The notes under the pieces: generated by a model | The model's database searches: none | What the model saw: the letters and a program-made list of their open reading frames with translations, nothing else | Told to the model about the DNA's origin: nothing | Shown here: one piece after another, positions 39,035-47,902 of the stretch | How the letters are laid out: each line of letters opens with the position of its first letter | Position numbering within the stretch: position 1 is the first letter of the stretch | Source: a bacterium | GTDB taxonomy: Bacteria; Zhuqueibacterota; Zhuqueibacteria; Residuimicrobiales; Residuimicrobiaceae | Assembly: GCA_029554865.1 (NCBI GenBank) | Contig: JAKPUX010000074.1 | Span: forward strand, 30,359 to 94,358 | Direction of reading: 5' to 3' | Length of the DNA stretch: 64,000 nucleotides | Translations under genes and position numbers: made by a program

Positions 39035-39262
39035 GCTCACATCCTTTTTCCCTAGTGACCGGGCCCGGCTCAAACGGAGCCGTTCAGCAAGTTTTTACCC
39101 CCATTGCGCAACAAGTTAGATAATTTTTCCATCGGATGCAAAATAATTTCCGCCCCGGTAAAAACGCTCACTCCCGTAAAAACACTGTGGAATAAGATTC
39201 AAGTTGGTCTTTTTTTTTCTTATATTCATACAAGTGCAGTCGATCTCATCAGGGATAAAAGT

Positions 39263-40561
39263 ATGAACACCCAACACCGCCATTTCGAAACCCTGGCCCT
39301 CCATGCCGGCGGGCAGGAAGATCCGGCCGCCTCCTCACATGCGGTCCCGGTCCATCGCACCAGCGCCTACCTCTTCCGCGATTCGGCCCACGCAGCTGAT
39401 CTCTTCGCCCTCAAGGAATCAGGTCATATCTATACCCGCCTCGGCAACCCCACCCAGGATCTGCTCGAGCAGCGCATGGCCGCTCTCGAAGGAGGCGCCG
39501 CGGCACTGGCCCTCGCCTCCGGCACCTCGGCGATCTTTTACGCCATCATCAACATCTGCGCGGCCGGGGATGAAATCGTCGCCGCCCGCAATCTCTACGG
39601 CGGCACCTACACCATGTTCGACACCATTCTGCCCCAGTTCGGCATCCGCTGCCGCTTCGTCGATCCCACCGATCCGGCACAGTTCGAAAAGGCGATCAAC
39701 GGCCGGACCCGCGCCCTCTATGCAGAGACCATTGGCAATCCCTCCCTGGACCTCATCGATCTCGAAGAAATCGCCGCTGTGGCCAGACGCCATCATCTGC
39801 CCTTCATCGTCGACTCCACCTTCACCACCCCGTGGCTCCTGCGCCCCCTCGAATATGGGGCCGACATCGTCTGCCATTCCCTGACCAAATGGCTGGGCGG
39901 CCACGGCACCGGCATCGGCGGCATCGTCGTCGACAAGGGGAGTTTCGACTGGAGCGATGCCAAATTCAACCTCTTCAACCAGCCCGATCCCGGTTACCAC
40001 GGCCTGCGCTACGCCCACGATCTCGGCGAACTCAACCCCCTCGCCTTCATCATGCGCCTGCGCCTGGTGCCCCTGCGCAACCTCGGCGCCTGCATCTCGC
40101 CTGATAACGCCTGGATCTTCCTCCAGGGCATCGAAACCCTCGCCCTGCGCATGCAGCGCCATTGCGAAAATGGATTGGCCGTCGCTGAATTCCTGCAGCA
40201 CCACCCGGCGGTCGCCTGGGTTCGCTACCCCGGCCTGCCCGGCGATCCCAGCCATGTTGTGGCCAAAAAATACCTGCACAGGGGCTTCGGCGGCATGGTA
40301 GTCTTTGGCATCAAGGGGGACGTGCCGGCGGGAGCCCTTTTCATCGACAGCCTCAAGCTCTTCTCCCACGTCGCCAACGTCGGCGACGCCAGAAGCCTGG
40401 CCATCCATCCGGCGAGCACGACCCATTCCCAGCTCAGCGAGGCCCAGCGCCTGGAAGGGGGTATCACCCCCGACCTCATCCGCCTCTCCATCGGCCTCGA
40501 ACATATCGATGACCTCAAGGAGGACCTGGAACAGGCCCTCGCCAGGGCGGTCAAGTGGTGA
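39263..40561 (+). CDS. metY: O-acetylhomoserine aminocarboxypropyltransferase/sulfhydrylase
   Basis: HFETLALHAGGQEDPAASSHAVPVHRTSAY, PLP motif CHSLTKWLGGHGTGIGG. Confidence 0.9.
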   Translation: MNTQHRHFETLALHAGGQEDPAASSHAVPVHRTSAYLFRDSAHAADLFALKESGHIYTRLGNPTQDLLEQRMAALEGGAAALALASGTSAIFYAIINICAAGDEIVAARNLYGGTYTMFDTILPQFGIRCRFVDPTDPAQFEKAINGRTRALYAETIGNPSLDLIDLEEIAAVARRHHLPFIVDSTFTTPWLLRPLEYGADIVCHSLTKWLGGHGTGIGGIVVDKGSFDWSDAKFNLFNQPDPGYHGLRYAHDLGELNPLAFIMRLRLVPLRNLGACISPDNAWIFLQGIETLALRMQRHCENGLAVAEFLQHHPAVAWVRYPGLPGDPSHVVAKKYLHRGFGGMVVFGIKGDVPAGALFIDSLKLFSHVANVGDARSLAIHPASTTHSQLSEAQRLEGGITPDLIRLSIGLEHIDDLKEDLEQALARAVKW

Positions 40562-41724
40562 CCACAACCCTCCCTGCAGATTCAGCCGGCCTCGTCAAGA
40601 GAGAGTACTTTTCCTTTGCCGCGCCTCCGGATGAACTATCCCTAGACTGCGGCAGGAAACTGGGGCCGGTCACCCTCGCCTATGAAATCTACGGCGAGCT
40701 CAATCCCGCACGCGACAACGCCATCCTCATCCTCCATGCCCTCTCCGGAGACGCCCATGCCGCCGGCTGGCACCACCCCGAAGACCACCGGCCGGGGTGG
40801 TGGGACTTTATGATCGGACACGGCCGCCCTTTCGATCTCGACAAATACTGCGTCATTTGCACCAACGTCATCGGCGGCTGCCAGGGCTCCACCGGCCCTT
40901 CCTCCATCGATCCGGAGACCGGTAACCCCTATGCCTTGAACTTTCCAATGGTTACAATAGCCGACATGGTGCGCGCCCAGATGCGTCTCATCGACCACCT
41001 CGGCATCAACCGCCTCCTCTGCGTCACCGGCGGCTCCATGGGCGGCATGCAAGCCCTGCAGTGGAGCATCGCCGCGCCGGAGCGGGTCGCCTCCGCCATC
41101 CCCATCGCCACCACCTGCCATCAGAATGCCATGCAGATCGGCTGGGATGAGGTCGGCCGCCAGGCCATCTATGCAGATGCCGACTGGTGCAGCGGCGACT
41201 ACCAGCGTCTGGGGAAAAAACCGGCCAGGGGTCTGGCCGCCGCACGCATGCTCGCCCACATCACCTACCTGAGCGAGGAGTCGATGCGACGCAAATTCGG
41301 CCGCACCCTGCGCGAAAAGGAAAATTACGGCTACGATTTCGGCATCGATTTCGAGGTCGAGAGCTACCTCCGCCACCAGGGGGAGATCTTTGTCGATCGA
41401 TTCGACGCCAACTCCTACCTCTATATCACCAAGGCCATCGATTATTTTGACCTCGCCCGCGATTACGGCTCCCTCGAAGAAGCCTTCAAAAAGGTACAGG
41501 CACGCTACCTGATTCTCTCCTTCACCTCGGACTGGCTCTACCCCACCTCCCAATCCCTCGAACTGCTCCACATCCTCCAGGCAAACAAAAAAGCCGTGAC
41601 CTTCAGGGAATTAAACACCTGGTATGGCCACGACTCTTTCCTGCTTCCCAATCCCGAGATGATGCGGATCATCGCCGATTTTCTCGCCGAGGTCCATGCC
41701 GCCGGCGCCCGCGAGCGCCCCTGA
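40555..41724 (+). CDS. metX: Homoserine O-acetyltransferase
   Basis: alpha/beta-hydrolase with VTGGSMGGMQALQW, HALSGDAHAAG; overlaps metY; GTG start. Confidence 0.93.
   Translation: MVTTTLPADSAGLVKREYFSFAAPPDELSLDCGRKLGPVTLAYEIYGELNPARDNAILILHALSGDAHAAGWHHPEDHRPGWWDFMIGHGRPFDLDKYCVICTNVIGGCQGSTGPSSIDPETGNPYALNFPMVTIADMVRAQMRLIDHLGINRLLCVTGGSMGGMQALQWSIAAPERVASAIPIATTCHQNAMQIGWDEVGRQAIYADADWCSGDYQRLGKKPARGLAAARMLAHITYLSEESMRRKFGRTLREKENYGYDFGIDFEVESYLRHQGEIFVDRFDANSYLYITKAIDYFDLARDYGSLEEAFKKVQARYLILSFTSDWLYPTSQSLELLHILQANKKAVTFRELNTWYGHDSFLLPNPEMMRIIADFLAEVHAAGARERP
41587..41632 (-). terminator. Possible minus-strand intrinsic terminator inside metX CDS
   Basis: On minus strand CGTGGCC...GGTCACG (one G-U), about 24-nt loop, then GCTTTTTTG. 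Confidence 0.35.
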
Positions 41725-41725
41725 T

Positions 41726-42472
41726 CTACCCTTGCCCCTCCTCCCGCGCCCTGCCGATGAGCAGGGCGAAGGGATCTTCCGTCCTGATCACTTCCCGCAC
41801 CAGAAAAGGCTCCCCATAACGCACGCCGATCCGCCCGCCCCAATACTCCGCCCGGGCGTAAATGGAACGGAAATACTCGGGGCTGCTGATGTGGGTCCTC
41901 TCCTCATCATCGGCGGGGGCGTCCGGATTGAAGACCTGTGATTTGTAGGCGCGGATCGCCTCCAGCCGGATCTCGAAGACATCGGAAATATCCACCACAA
42001 AGGAGGGGGCGAAGTGATAGTGCTCGCAGTAGTAGGCCACCCGCGCGGGGCGGAACGCGGCCTCCCCACTCTCGATCTTTTTCAGGCCGGAGTAGAAAGC
42101 CGCCTCGCGCACCAGGTGCGAGCAGTGGGCATGGTCTGGATGACGTGTCTCCCAGTAGGGCGCGAAAAGCAGAGCGGGCCTCCACCTTCTGATTTCCCGG
42201 ATCACCTTGAGCCGGTTTTCCTCGCTCTCGTTGACACCCCCATCCGGGATGTCGAGCATACTGTGCATCGCCAAACCCATGATTCCGGCCGAGGCGGCGA
42301 ACTCTTCGCGCCTGATCTCCGGCGTGCCGCGCGTGCCCATCTCGCCCCGGGTCAGGGAAATCATCCCCACCCGGTAGCCCTGCCGGGCCAGTTTGATGAT
42401 CGTTCCCCCCGCCATCAGTTCGATATCATCAGGGTGGGCCCCGAAGGCGAGCACATCCAGCGCCTGTTCCAT
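41726..42472 (-). CDS. bshB1: Bacillithiol biosynthesis deacetylase BshB1
   Basis: DVLAFGAHPDDIELMAGGTIIKL, RHPDHAHCSHLVREAAFYSGL. Confidence 0.92.
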   Translation of the reverse strand: MEQALDVLAFGAHPDDIELMAGGTIIKLARQGYRVGMISLTRGEMGTRGTPEIRREEFAASAGIMGLAMHSMLDIPDGGVNESEENRLKVIREIRRWRPALLFAPYWETRHPDHAHCSHLVREAAFYSGLKKIESGEAAFRPARVAYYCEHYHFAPSFVVDISDVFEIRLEAIRAYKSQVFNPDAPADDEERTHISSPEYFRSIYARAEYWGGRIGVRYGEPFLVREVIRTEDPFALLIGRAREEGQG

Positions 42473-42483
42473 TTTAACCTCGG

Positions 42484-44139
42484 CTAAAGTTCCACTACAC
42501 TGTGTCCGGGATTCGCTGCATCGATAGCCTCATAAAGCTCACCAATCAGGCCCCGGCCGTGACGGCAGAGAAAAGGCACCGCATTCAGCTGCCGCTCTTG
42601 CAGTATTCCACCCGGCAGCAGGGCGGCGGTCAGGGCGTCGATTTGGGCTTGCCCCGCACTCTCCCTGTTCTCCGCCGCGCGCACTACCTTCTGTTCGAGC
42701 TGATTGAGGGTATGCATCAGCTGCTGCAGACTCTTCTCGGCCGGGACCTGCAGGGTCTGATCGAGGGCGGTGATGCCTCCCTGCAGGCGGGGCCAGCGCT
42801 GCCCGATTATCGCCTTGAGTTCCGCAAGCTCCCCGGCCAGATCCGCTGGCACCAGTCTTTCGCGCAGGGCGGCCAGAATCTCCGTCGGCCGCTGCACCAC
42901 CTCCGCCGCGGCGATGCCGAAACGCTCCAGGGCGCGCCTGCTCCTGCCCTCCACCAGGGTGAAACCGGCCCGCGGCACCACCATGGGCATGGGCAGCCCG
43001 AATCCGGCGTAAACCCCCTTGAGTTGGGCCCAGTAAGCGATCTCACCGGGTCCGCCGACGTAGGCCAGAGTCGGCAGAAGATAATCTTCGAAGAGGGGAC
43101 GCAGCGCCGCCTTCGGGCTGAGCTGCTCCGGTGCGGCCATGAGTTCATCGATGGAGAGGATCTCCCCGCTGTGCAGGTTGCGGTATCCGTTCCCGGTGCG
43201 CTCCAGGCTGTGCCGGCCGTCGCGCAGCAGAAAGAGGGCCGGGCGCAGGGGATGGACAGGAAGCTGAGTGTGATACCCCCCGGCCAGCAGCTCGGTATTG
43301 GCGATTTCGATCCGCTCGACCGTGATCCGCTTCTCCAGCTCGCGCCGGAAGAGGGGGGCGGCGAGGCGCTTGAGCTCCGGATCGGCGGGATCCAGGAATA
43401 CCATCCCCAGCTCCCCGAGCAGTCGGGCATACCAGCGGGAGAAAGCCCCGGCGAAACCGGCGCCGGGATGGTAACATGAGGCCAAGTCGGCGATGACCTC
43501 TGCCTTGAACTCCGCCTCGGGCACCGACCCGGCCAGTTCTGCCAGAACAGCGTCGATCTCCGCCTCGAGTCTCACCAGGCCGACCGGCATGCGTTCGCGC
43601 AGACTTGAGGGGGAATAGAGGGCCTTTTTCAGGATATGCCCTCCCTCCAGATAGCCGGCACCCTGCACCTCGACGAAATCATGGTCCTCTGAGACCACAT
43701 AAAAAACCGGCACTACCGGCCTGCCCAGCTGCTCGGACCAGTGCCGCGCCAGCTTGCAGGTGGTGAGGGCTTTGTAGAGGGTGTAAAGGGGACCGCCGAA
43801 AAGTCCCGCCTGCTGACCGGTGACGATGGCCAGGGCATTGGGTGAGGCGAGGAGCTCCAGGTTGGCCATGCTCTGCGGACCAGCCTCCAGCTGGTCGAGC
43901 TGCCTGCGCAGGGCGGCGATCACCCGGCCCCGGTCGGCGCGGTCGGCGCGCCCCACCTCCACCGCCCGTTCCAGCCAGGCTTCGGGCCGGCTGAAATCCC
44001 CGGCAAAAAAGCCGGCCGCAGCAGGGGCATGGGTACAGTAATCGGCGGCAAGCCGGTTCATGCCCGGCAGCTGCTCAGGCGGGATGACAGTTTTGGATAT
44101 CACAGACCTCCGCGGGAATTGTGAGTGACAACCGCCCAA
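42484..44139 (-). CDS. bshC: Bacillithiol biosynthesis cysteine-adding enzyme BshC
   Basis: VTGQQAGLFGGPLYTLYKALTTCKLA, FYVVSEDHDFVEV, YVGGPGEIAYWAQLKGVY. Confidence 0.92.
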   Translation of the reverse strand: MGGCHSQFPRRSVISKTVIPPEQLPGMNRLAADYCTHAPAAAGFFAGDFSRPEAWLERAVEVGRADRADRGRVIAALRRQLDQLEAGPQSMANLELLASPNALAIVTGQQAGLFGGPLYTLYKALTTCKLARHWSEQLGRPVVPVFYVVSEDHDFVEVQGAGYLEGGHILKKALYSPSSLRERMPVGLVRLEAEIDAVLAELAGSVPEAEFKAEVIADLASCYHPGAGFAGAFSRWYARLLGELGMVFLDPADPELKRLAAPLFRRELEKRITVERIEIANTELLAGGYHTQLPVHPLRPALFLLRDGRHSLERTGNGYRNLHSGEILSIDELMAAPEQLSPKAALRPLFEDYLLPTLAYVGGPGEIAYWAQLKGVYAGFGLPMPMVVPRAGFTLVEGRSRRALERFGIAAAEVVQRPTEILAALRERLVPADLAGELAELKAIIGQRWPRLQGGITALDQTLQVPAEKSLQQLMHTLNQLEQKVVRAAENRESAGQAQIDALTAALLPGGILQERQLNAVPFLCRHGRGLIGELYEAIDAANPGHSVVEL

Positions 44140-44253
44140 AAGATAGTAGTCTTAATTTAGCAAATCGGCATGCAAAGTCAAATCCATTTCAGGCGGCCGC
44201 ATCGGCAGCCGGCAAAAGCTGGTCGCGAAGATATACCGCCGCCTGTTGTCGGG

Positions 44254-44279
44254 TGGAAACAGATTTCAGGGAGTACCCC
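44254..44279 (+). repeat. Diverged dispersed copy of the 55.3-kb repeat core
   Basis: GGTGGAAACAGATTTCAGGGAGTACC aligns with GGTGGGAACCAGATTTCCCGGGGTAC with one indel. Confidence 0.55.
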
Positions 44280-44362
44280 GGGGGATTAAACCGTTGCACT
44301 TGATGCTAATCATTCGTAAATTTTATGTAATTACAGCTTTTCATCCCGAAAGGAAACCAGCG

Positions 44363-45022
44363 TTGCAAGCCATTCTCTTCGATCTTGACGGCACCCTTGT
44401 CCATACCGCACCCGACGTTCATCGCGCTATCAACTATGCCCGGGGCGTGCTTGGCCTGCCGCCCCTTTCACTCGCCCAGGCCCTCAAGGCCATCGGCCCG
44501 GGCTCCGACCGTTTCGCCCAGACCGTCCTCGGCGACGAATATGCCCAATTGCTCGAGGAATACCTCGAGGTTTTCCGCCCCTATTACCTGCAAATCTGCG
44601 CCGAAAACAGCCGCCCTTTCCCCGGCATCGTCGAACTCCTCGACGCCCTCAAGGAGTATCGCCTCGCGGTGGTGACCAACAAACGGCTGGTGCAGAGCCG
44701 CGCCCTGCTTGAGGCCATCGATCTTCTGCCCTATTTCGAACTCCTGGTTGGACCCGAACTGGTCGACCACATCAAGCCTGCTCCGGACATGATCCACTAT
44801 GCCCTCGACCAGCTCGGCCTCGCCCCCGATCAGGCCATCATGGTCGGCGACACCGACAACGATCTCCTCGCCGCCCGGGCCGCAGGGGTCAAAAACTGCG
44901 CGGTCACCTGGGGGTATTCCGACATCGCCTTTATACACACCCTCAAACCGGATCACCTCATCGATAAACCCGAAGAGCTGCTGCCCCTCCTGGCCAGCTA
45001 CAACCACCAACCGCGGAAATAG
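44363..45022 (+). CDS. HAD-IA hydrolase, phosphoglycolate phosphatase-like
   Basis: ILFDLDGTLVHTAPDVHRAIN, VVTNKR, MVGDTDNDLLAARAAG; TTG start at 44363 with upstream AAAGGA. Confidence 0.88.
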   Translation: MQAILFDLDGTLVHTAPDVHRAINYARGVLGLPPLSLAQALKAIGPGSDRFAQTVLGDEYAQLLEEYLEVFRPYYLQICAENSRPFPGIVELLDALKEYRLAVVTNKRLVQSRALLEAIDLLPYFELLVGPELVDHIKPAPDMIHYALDQLGLAPDQAIMVGDTDNDLLAARAAGVKNCAVTWGYSDIAFIHTLKPDHLIDKPEELLPLLASYNHQPRK

Positions 45023-45029
45023 AACGAAG

Positions 45030-46847
45030 ATGAACATCCTCGGCCTATCCTGTTTCTATCATGACAGCGCCGCAGCCCTCATCCAGGACGGCGAAATCCT
45101 CGCCGCCGCCCAGGAGGAGCGCTTTTCGCGCATTAAACACGATCATGATTTTCCCCGCCAGGCTGTCGCCTCCTGCCTGGAGCAGGCCGGAATGACCGTT
45201 GCAAATATTGATTACATCGTATTTTACGAGAAACCCCTGCTCAAATTCGAGCGCATCCTCGAAACCTATCTCAGTTATGCCCCACTCGGCCTGCGCAGCT
45301 TTCTCATGGCCATGCCCCTCTGGCTCAAGAAAAAGCTCTGGATCCCCGACCTTATCCGCAAGGAACTCGGCTTCCAGGGCGAGATCCTCTTCACGGAGCA
45401 CCACCAGGCCCACGCGGCCGCTGCCTTTTTCCCCTCCCCCTTCTCCGAGGCGGCCATCCTGACCATGGATGGCGTAGGTGAATGGGCCACCACCTCGTGG
45501 GGCAGCGGCCGCACCAACCACCTCGACCTCCAGGCCGAAATCCATTTTCCCCACTCACTCGGACTGCTCTACTCGGCCTTTACCTATTACACCGGCTTCA
45601 AGGTCAACTCAGGCGAATACAAGGTGATGGGACTCGCCCCCTATGGCGAACCCCGCTACGTCCAGACCATCCTCGACAATCTGATCGATCTCAGGGAGGA
45701 CGGCTCCTTCCGCCTCAACATGAAGTGGTTCAATTACGGGGCCGGACTCACCATGACCGACCGCCGTTTCCACAAACTCTTTGGCGGCCCGCCGCGCAAA
45801 CCAGAGAGCGCCCTGACCCAGCGGGAGATGGACCTCGCCCGCTCTGTACAGGAGGTGACCGAGATGGTCATGCTGCGCGCCGCCGCCCATGTCCATATTC
45901 AGACCGGGAGCAAAAATCTCTGTCTGGCCGGGGGCGTAGCCCTCAACTGCGTCGGCAACGGCCGGATCCTGCGCGAGGGGCCCTTTAAAAAAATCTGGAT
46001 CCAGCCCGCCGCAGGAGATGCCGGCGGCGCCCTCGGGGCCGCCCTCTTCGCCTGGTACCAGATCCTCGGCAATCCGCGGCCGCCGCGCGGGATTCACGAC
46101 CACCAGAAGGGTTCCCTGCTCGGCCCTGAATTCAGCGAAGAGGAGATCCGCGCCTTTCTGGAGGAAAAAAAACTCCCCTTCCGCAAGATGACCACTGCAC
46201 AGCTGCTCGATCGGGTCTCCGATCTCATTGCCACCGGCCAGGTCATCGGATGGTTCCAGGGACGCATGGAGTTCGGGCCGCGCGCACTCGGCAGCCGCTC
46301 GATCATCGGCGACGCCCGCTCGCCTGAAATGCAGTCGCGCATGAATGTCAAAATCAAGTTCCGCGAGAGCTTTCGCCCTTTCGCCCCGGCCGTGCTCGAG
46401 GAGGAGGCCGCAGAGTGGTTCGAGATCGACCACTCCAGCCCCTATATGCTCCTGACGGCCCCGGTCCGCCGCGAGAAACGCCGCGCCATGACCACAGCAG
46501 AAAAAAAACTTTGGGGCATCGACAAGCTCAAGGTCATCCGCTCTGAAATCCCCGCCATCACCCATGTCGATTACTCCGCCCGCCTCCAGACCATCTCAGC
46601 CCGCGAACACGGCCTGTTTTATCGCCTGGTGAAGCACTTTTTTCAAAAGACCGGTTGCCCGGTGATCATCAACACCTCCTTCAATGTGCGGGGGGAACCG
46701 ATCGTTTGCACCCCCGAGGAGGCCTGGCGATGCTTCATGCGCACTGGCATGGATGTTCTGGTGTTGGGCCACTACCTGCTGGACAAGCAGGAACAACCCC
46801 CGCTGAGCGGGGATTCGGACTGGAGAAAAACCTATGAACTGGATTAA
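45030..46847 (+). CDS. NodU/CmcH-family carbamoyltransferase
   Basis: MNILGLSCFYHDSAAALIQDGEI, EHHQAHAAAAFFPSPF, LAGGVALNCVGNGRI, GRMEFGPRALGSRSIIGDAR. Confidence 0.94.
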   Translation: MNILGLSCFYHDSAAALIQDGEILAAAQEERFSRIKHDHDFPRQAVASCLEQAGMTVANIDYIVFYEKPLLKFERILETYLSYAPLGLRSFLMAMPLWLKKKLWIPDLIRKELGFQGEILFTEHHQAHAAAAFFPSPFSEAAILTMDGVGEWATTSWGSGRTNHLDLQAEIHFPHSLGLLYSAFTYYTGFKVNSGEYKVMGLAPYGEPRYVQTILDNLIDLREDGSFRLNMKWFNYGAGLTMTDRRFHKLFGGPPRKPESALTQREMDLARSVQEVTEMVMLRAAAHVHIQTGSKNLCLAGGVALNCVGNGRILREGPFKKIWIQPAAGDAGGALGAALFAWYQILGNPRPPRGIHDHQKGSLLGPEFSEEEIRAFLEEKKLPFRKMTTAQLLDRVSDLIATGQVIGWFQGRMEFGPRALGSRSIIGDARSPEMQSRMNVKIKFRESFRPFAPAVLEEEAAEWFEIDHSSPYMLLTAPVRREKRRAMTTAEKKLWGIDKLKVIRSEIPAITHVDYSARLQTISAREHGLFYRLVKHFFQKTGCPVIINTSFNVRGEPIVCTPEEAWRCFMRTGMDVLVLGHYLLDKQEQPPLSGDSDWRKTYELD

Positions 46848-47271
46848 GGATATCCGCGACAGCCTGCGGCAGCTGCCCCGGGATGAGAAGGCGCTGCAGC
46901 GCTTTGCCGCGCTTCTCACCTCCCTGCTCCTCCTAGCCGCGGCATGGCTTTTCTTCATCCGGCGGGACGCCGCTTTAACCCTCTGGTTCGTCCTCGCCAC
47001 CCTGCTTCTCATCGCCCTGGCGCTGCTCCGCCCCCGCCTGCTCCGCCCGCTCCATACCGGCTGGATGGCCCTGGCCTTTGCCCTCGGCGCCCTGGTCTCC
47101 CGCATGCTTCTTGCCCTCTTCTTTTATCTCATCCTCACCCCTATCGCCCTTCTGCTCAGGCTGCTCGGCAAAGACCTGCTGCAAAGGAAGTTAAAAAAAG
47201 AGGGCGCCAGCTACTGGATCCGGCGCCCTGTAAAAGAGGTAATCAAAGAGGACTATCAGCGGCTCTTTTAG
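46834..47271 (+). CDS. SxtJ-like small membrane protein
   Basis: 145 aa with several TM segments, overlaps the carbamoyltransferase 3' end; context and C-terminal YWIRRPVKEVIKEDYQRLF resemble SxtJ-type proteins. Confidence 0.65.
   Translation: MNWIKDIRDSLRQLPRDEKALQRFAALLTSLLLLAAAWLFFIRRDAALTLWFVLATLLLIALALLRPRLLRPLHTGWMALAFALGALVSRMLLALFFYLILTPIALLLRLLGKDLLQRKLKKEGASYWIRRPVKEVIKEDYQRLF
47193..47229 (-). terminator. Intrinsic terminator on minus strand, inside SxtJ-like CDS
   Basis: 8-bp stem AGGGCGCC/GGCGCCCT, 13-nt loop; on minus strand followed by CTTTTTTTAA; 39 nt past rfbC stop. Confidence 0.7.
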
Positions 47272-47837
47272 GCCGTCAGCCCCTCCCAGGTGAGATTGTT
47301 GTCCGCGTCAGCCAGGCGGGGACGCACCTTGTCTTTCTCCGACAGAATCAGCTTTCCCGGCAGGATCGGCCATGCAATACCGATCGACGGATCATTCCAG
47401 ATGATTCCCCGATCGACCTCCGGCGTGTAAAAATCGGTGCACTTGTACATGAACTGGGCCCGTTCGCTTTGAACATAGAAGCCATGGGCGAATCCGGGCG
47501 GAATGTACAGGGCCTTCTTGTTCTCCTCGGACAGTTCCACCCCTACCCAGCGTCCGTAAAAGGGCGATCCGCGCCGGATGTCCACGGCCACATCGAAAAC
47601 ACACCCTTGTGTGACACGTACCAGCTTGCCCTGGGCGTGGGGATGGAGCTGGTAATGCAGTCCGCGCAGCGTGCCCTGAACCGAACTGCTGATATTGTCC
47701 TGGATGAACGGGACCGTCAGCCCCAGTTCATGAAAAGCCCTCTCATTATAGCTCTCGATGAAATAACCGCGCGCATCGGCAAAGACATCGTATTCGATCA
47801 GCAGCAGATCGGGGATGGCACAGGGTACAAATTTCAC
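47268..47837 (-). CDS. rfbC: dTDP-4-dehydrorhamnose 3,5-epimerase
   Basis: NISSSVQGTLRGLHYQLHPHAQGKLVRVTQGCVFDVAVDIRRGSP. Confidence 0.94.
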   Translation of the reverse strand: MKFVPCAIPDLLLIEYDVFADARGYFIESYNERAFHELGLTVPFIQDNISSSVQGTLRGLHYQLHPHAQGKLVRVTQGCVFDVAVDIRRGSPFYGRWVGVELSEENKKALYIPPGFAHGFYVQSERAQFMYKCTDFYTPEVDRGIIWNDPSIGIAWPILPGKLILSEKDKVRPRLADADNNLTWEGLTA

Positions 47838-47902
47838 AAGGGGTCTCCATTCTGGATAATTCCGCTCTCTTCTCTCTCATCATCGCTGCGCATGGCCCCG
47901 CT

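Noticed and set aside
41747-41768. CGCCCTGC/GCAGGGCG hairpin just after metX as a plus-strand terminator
   Set aside because: Good stem but no downstream U-tract, and it lies in bshB1 coding sequence; not distinguishable from GC-rich coding background
44799-45029. N-terminal extension of the carbamoyltransferase ORF
   Set aside because: It is an alternate frame of the HAD phosphatase; the conserved MNILGLSCFYHDSAAA start is at 45030
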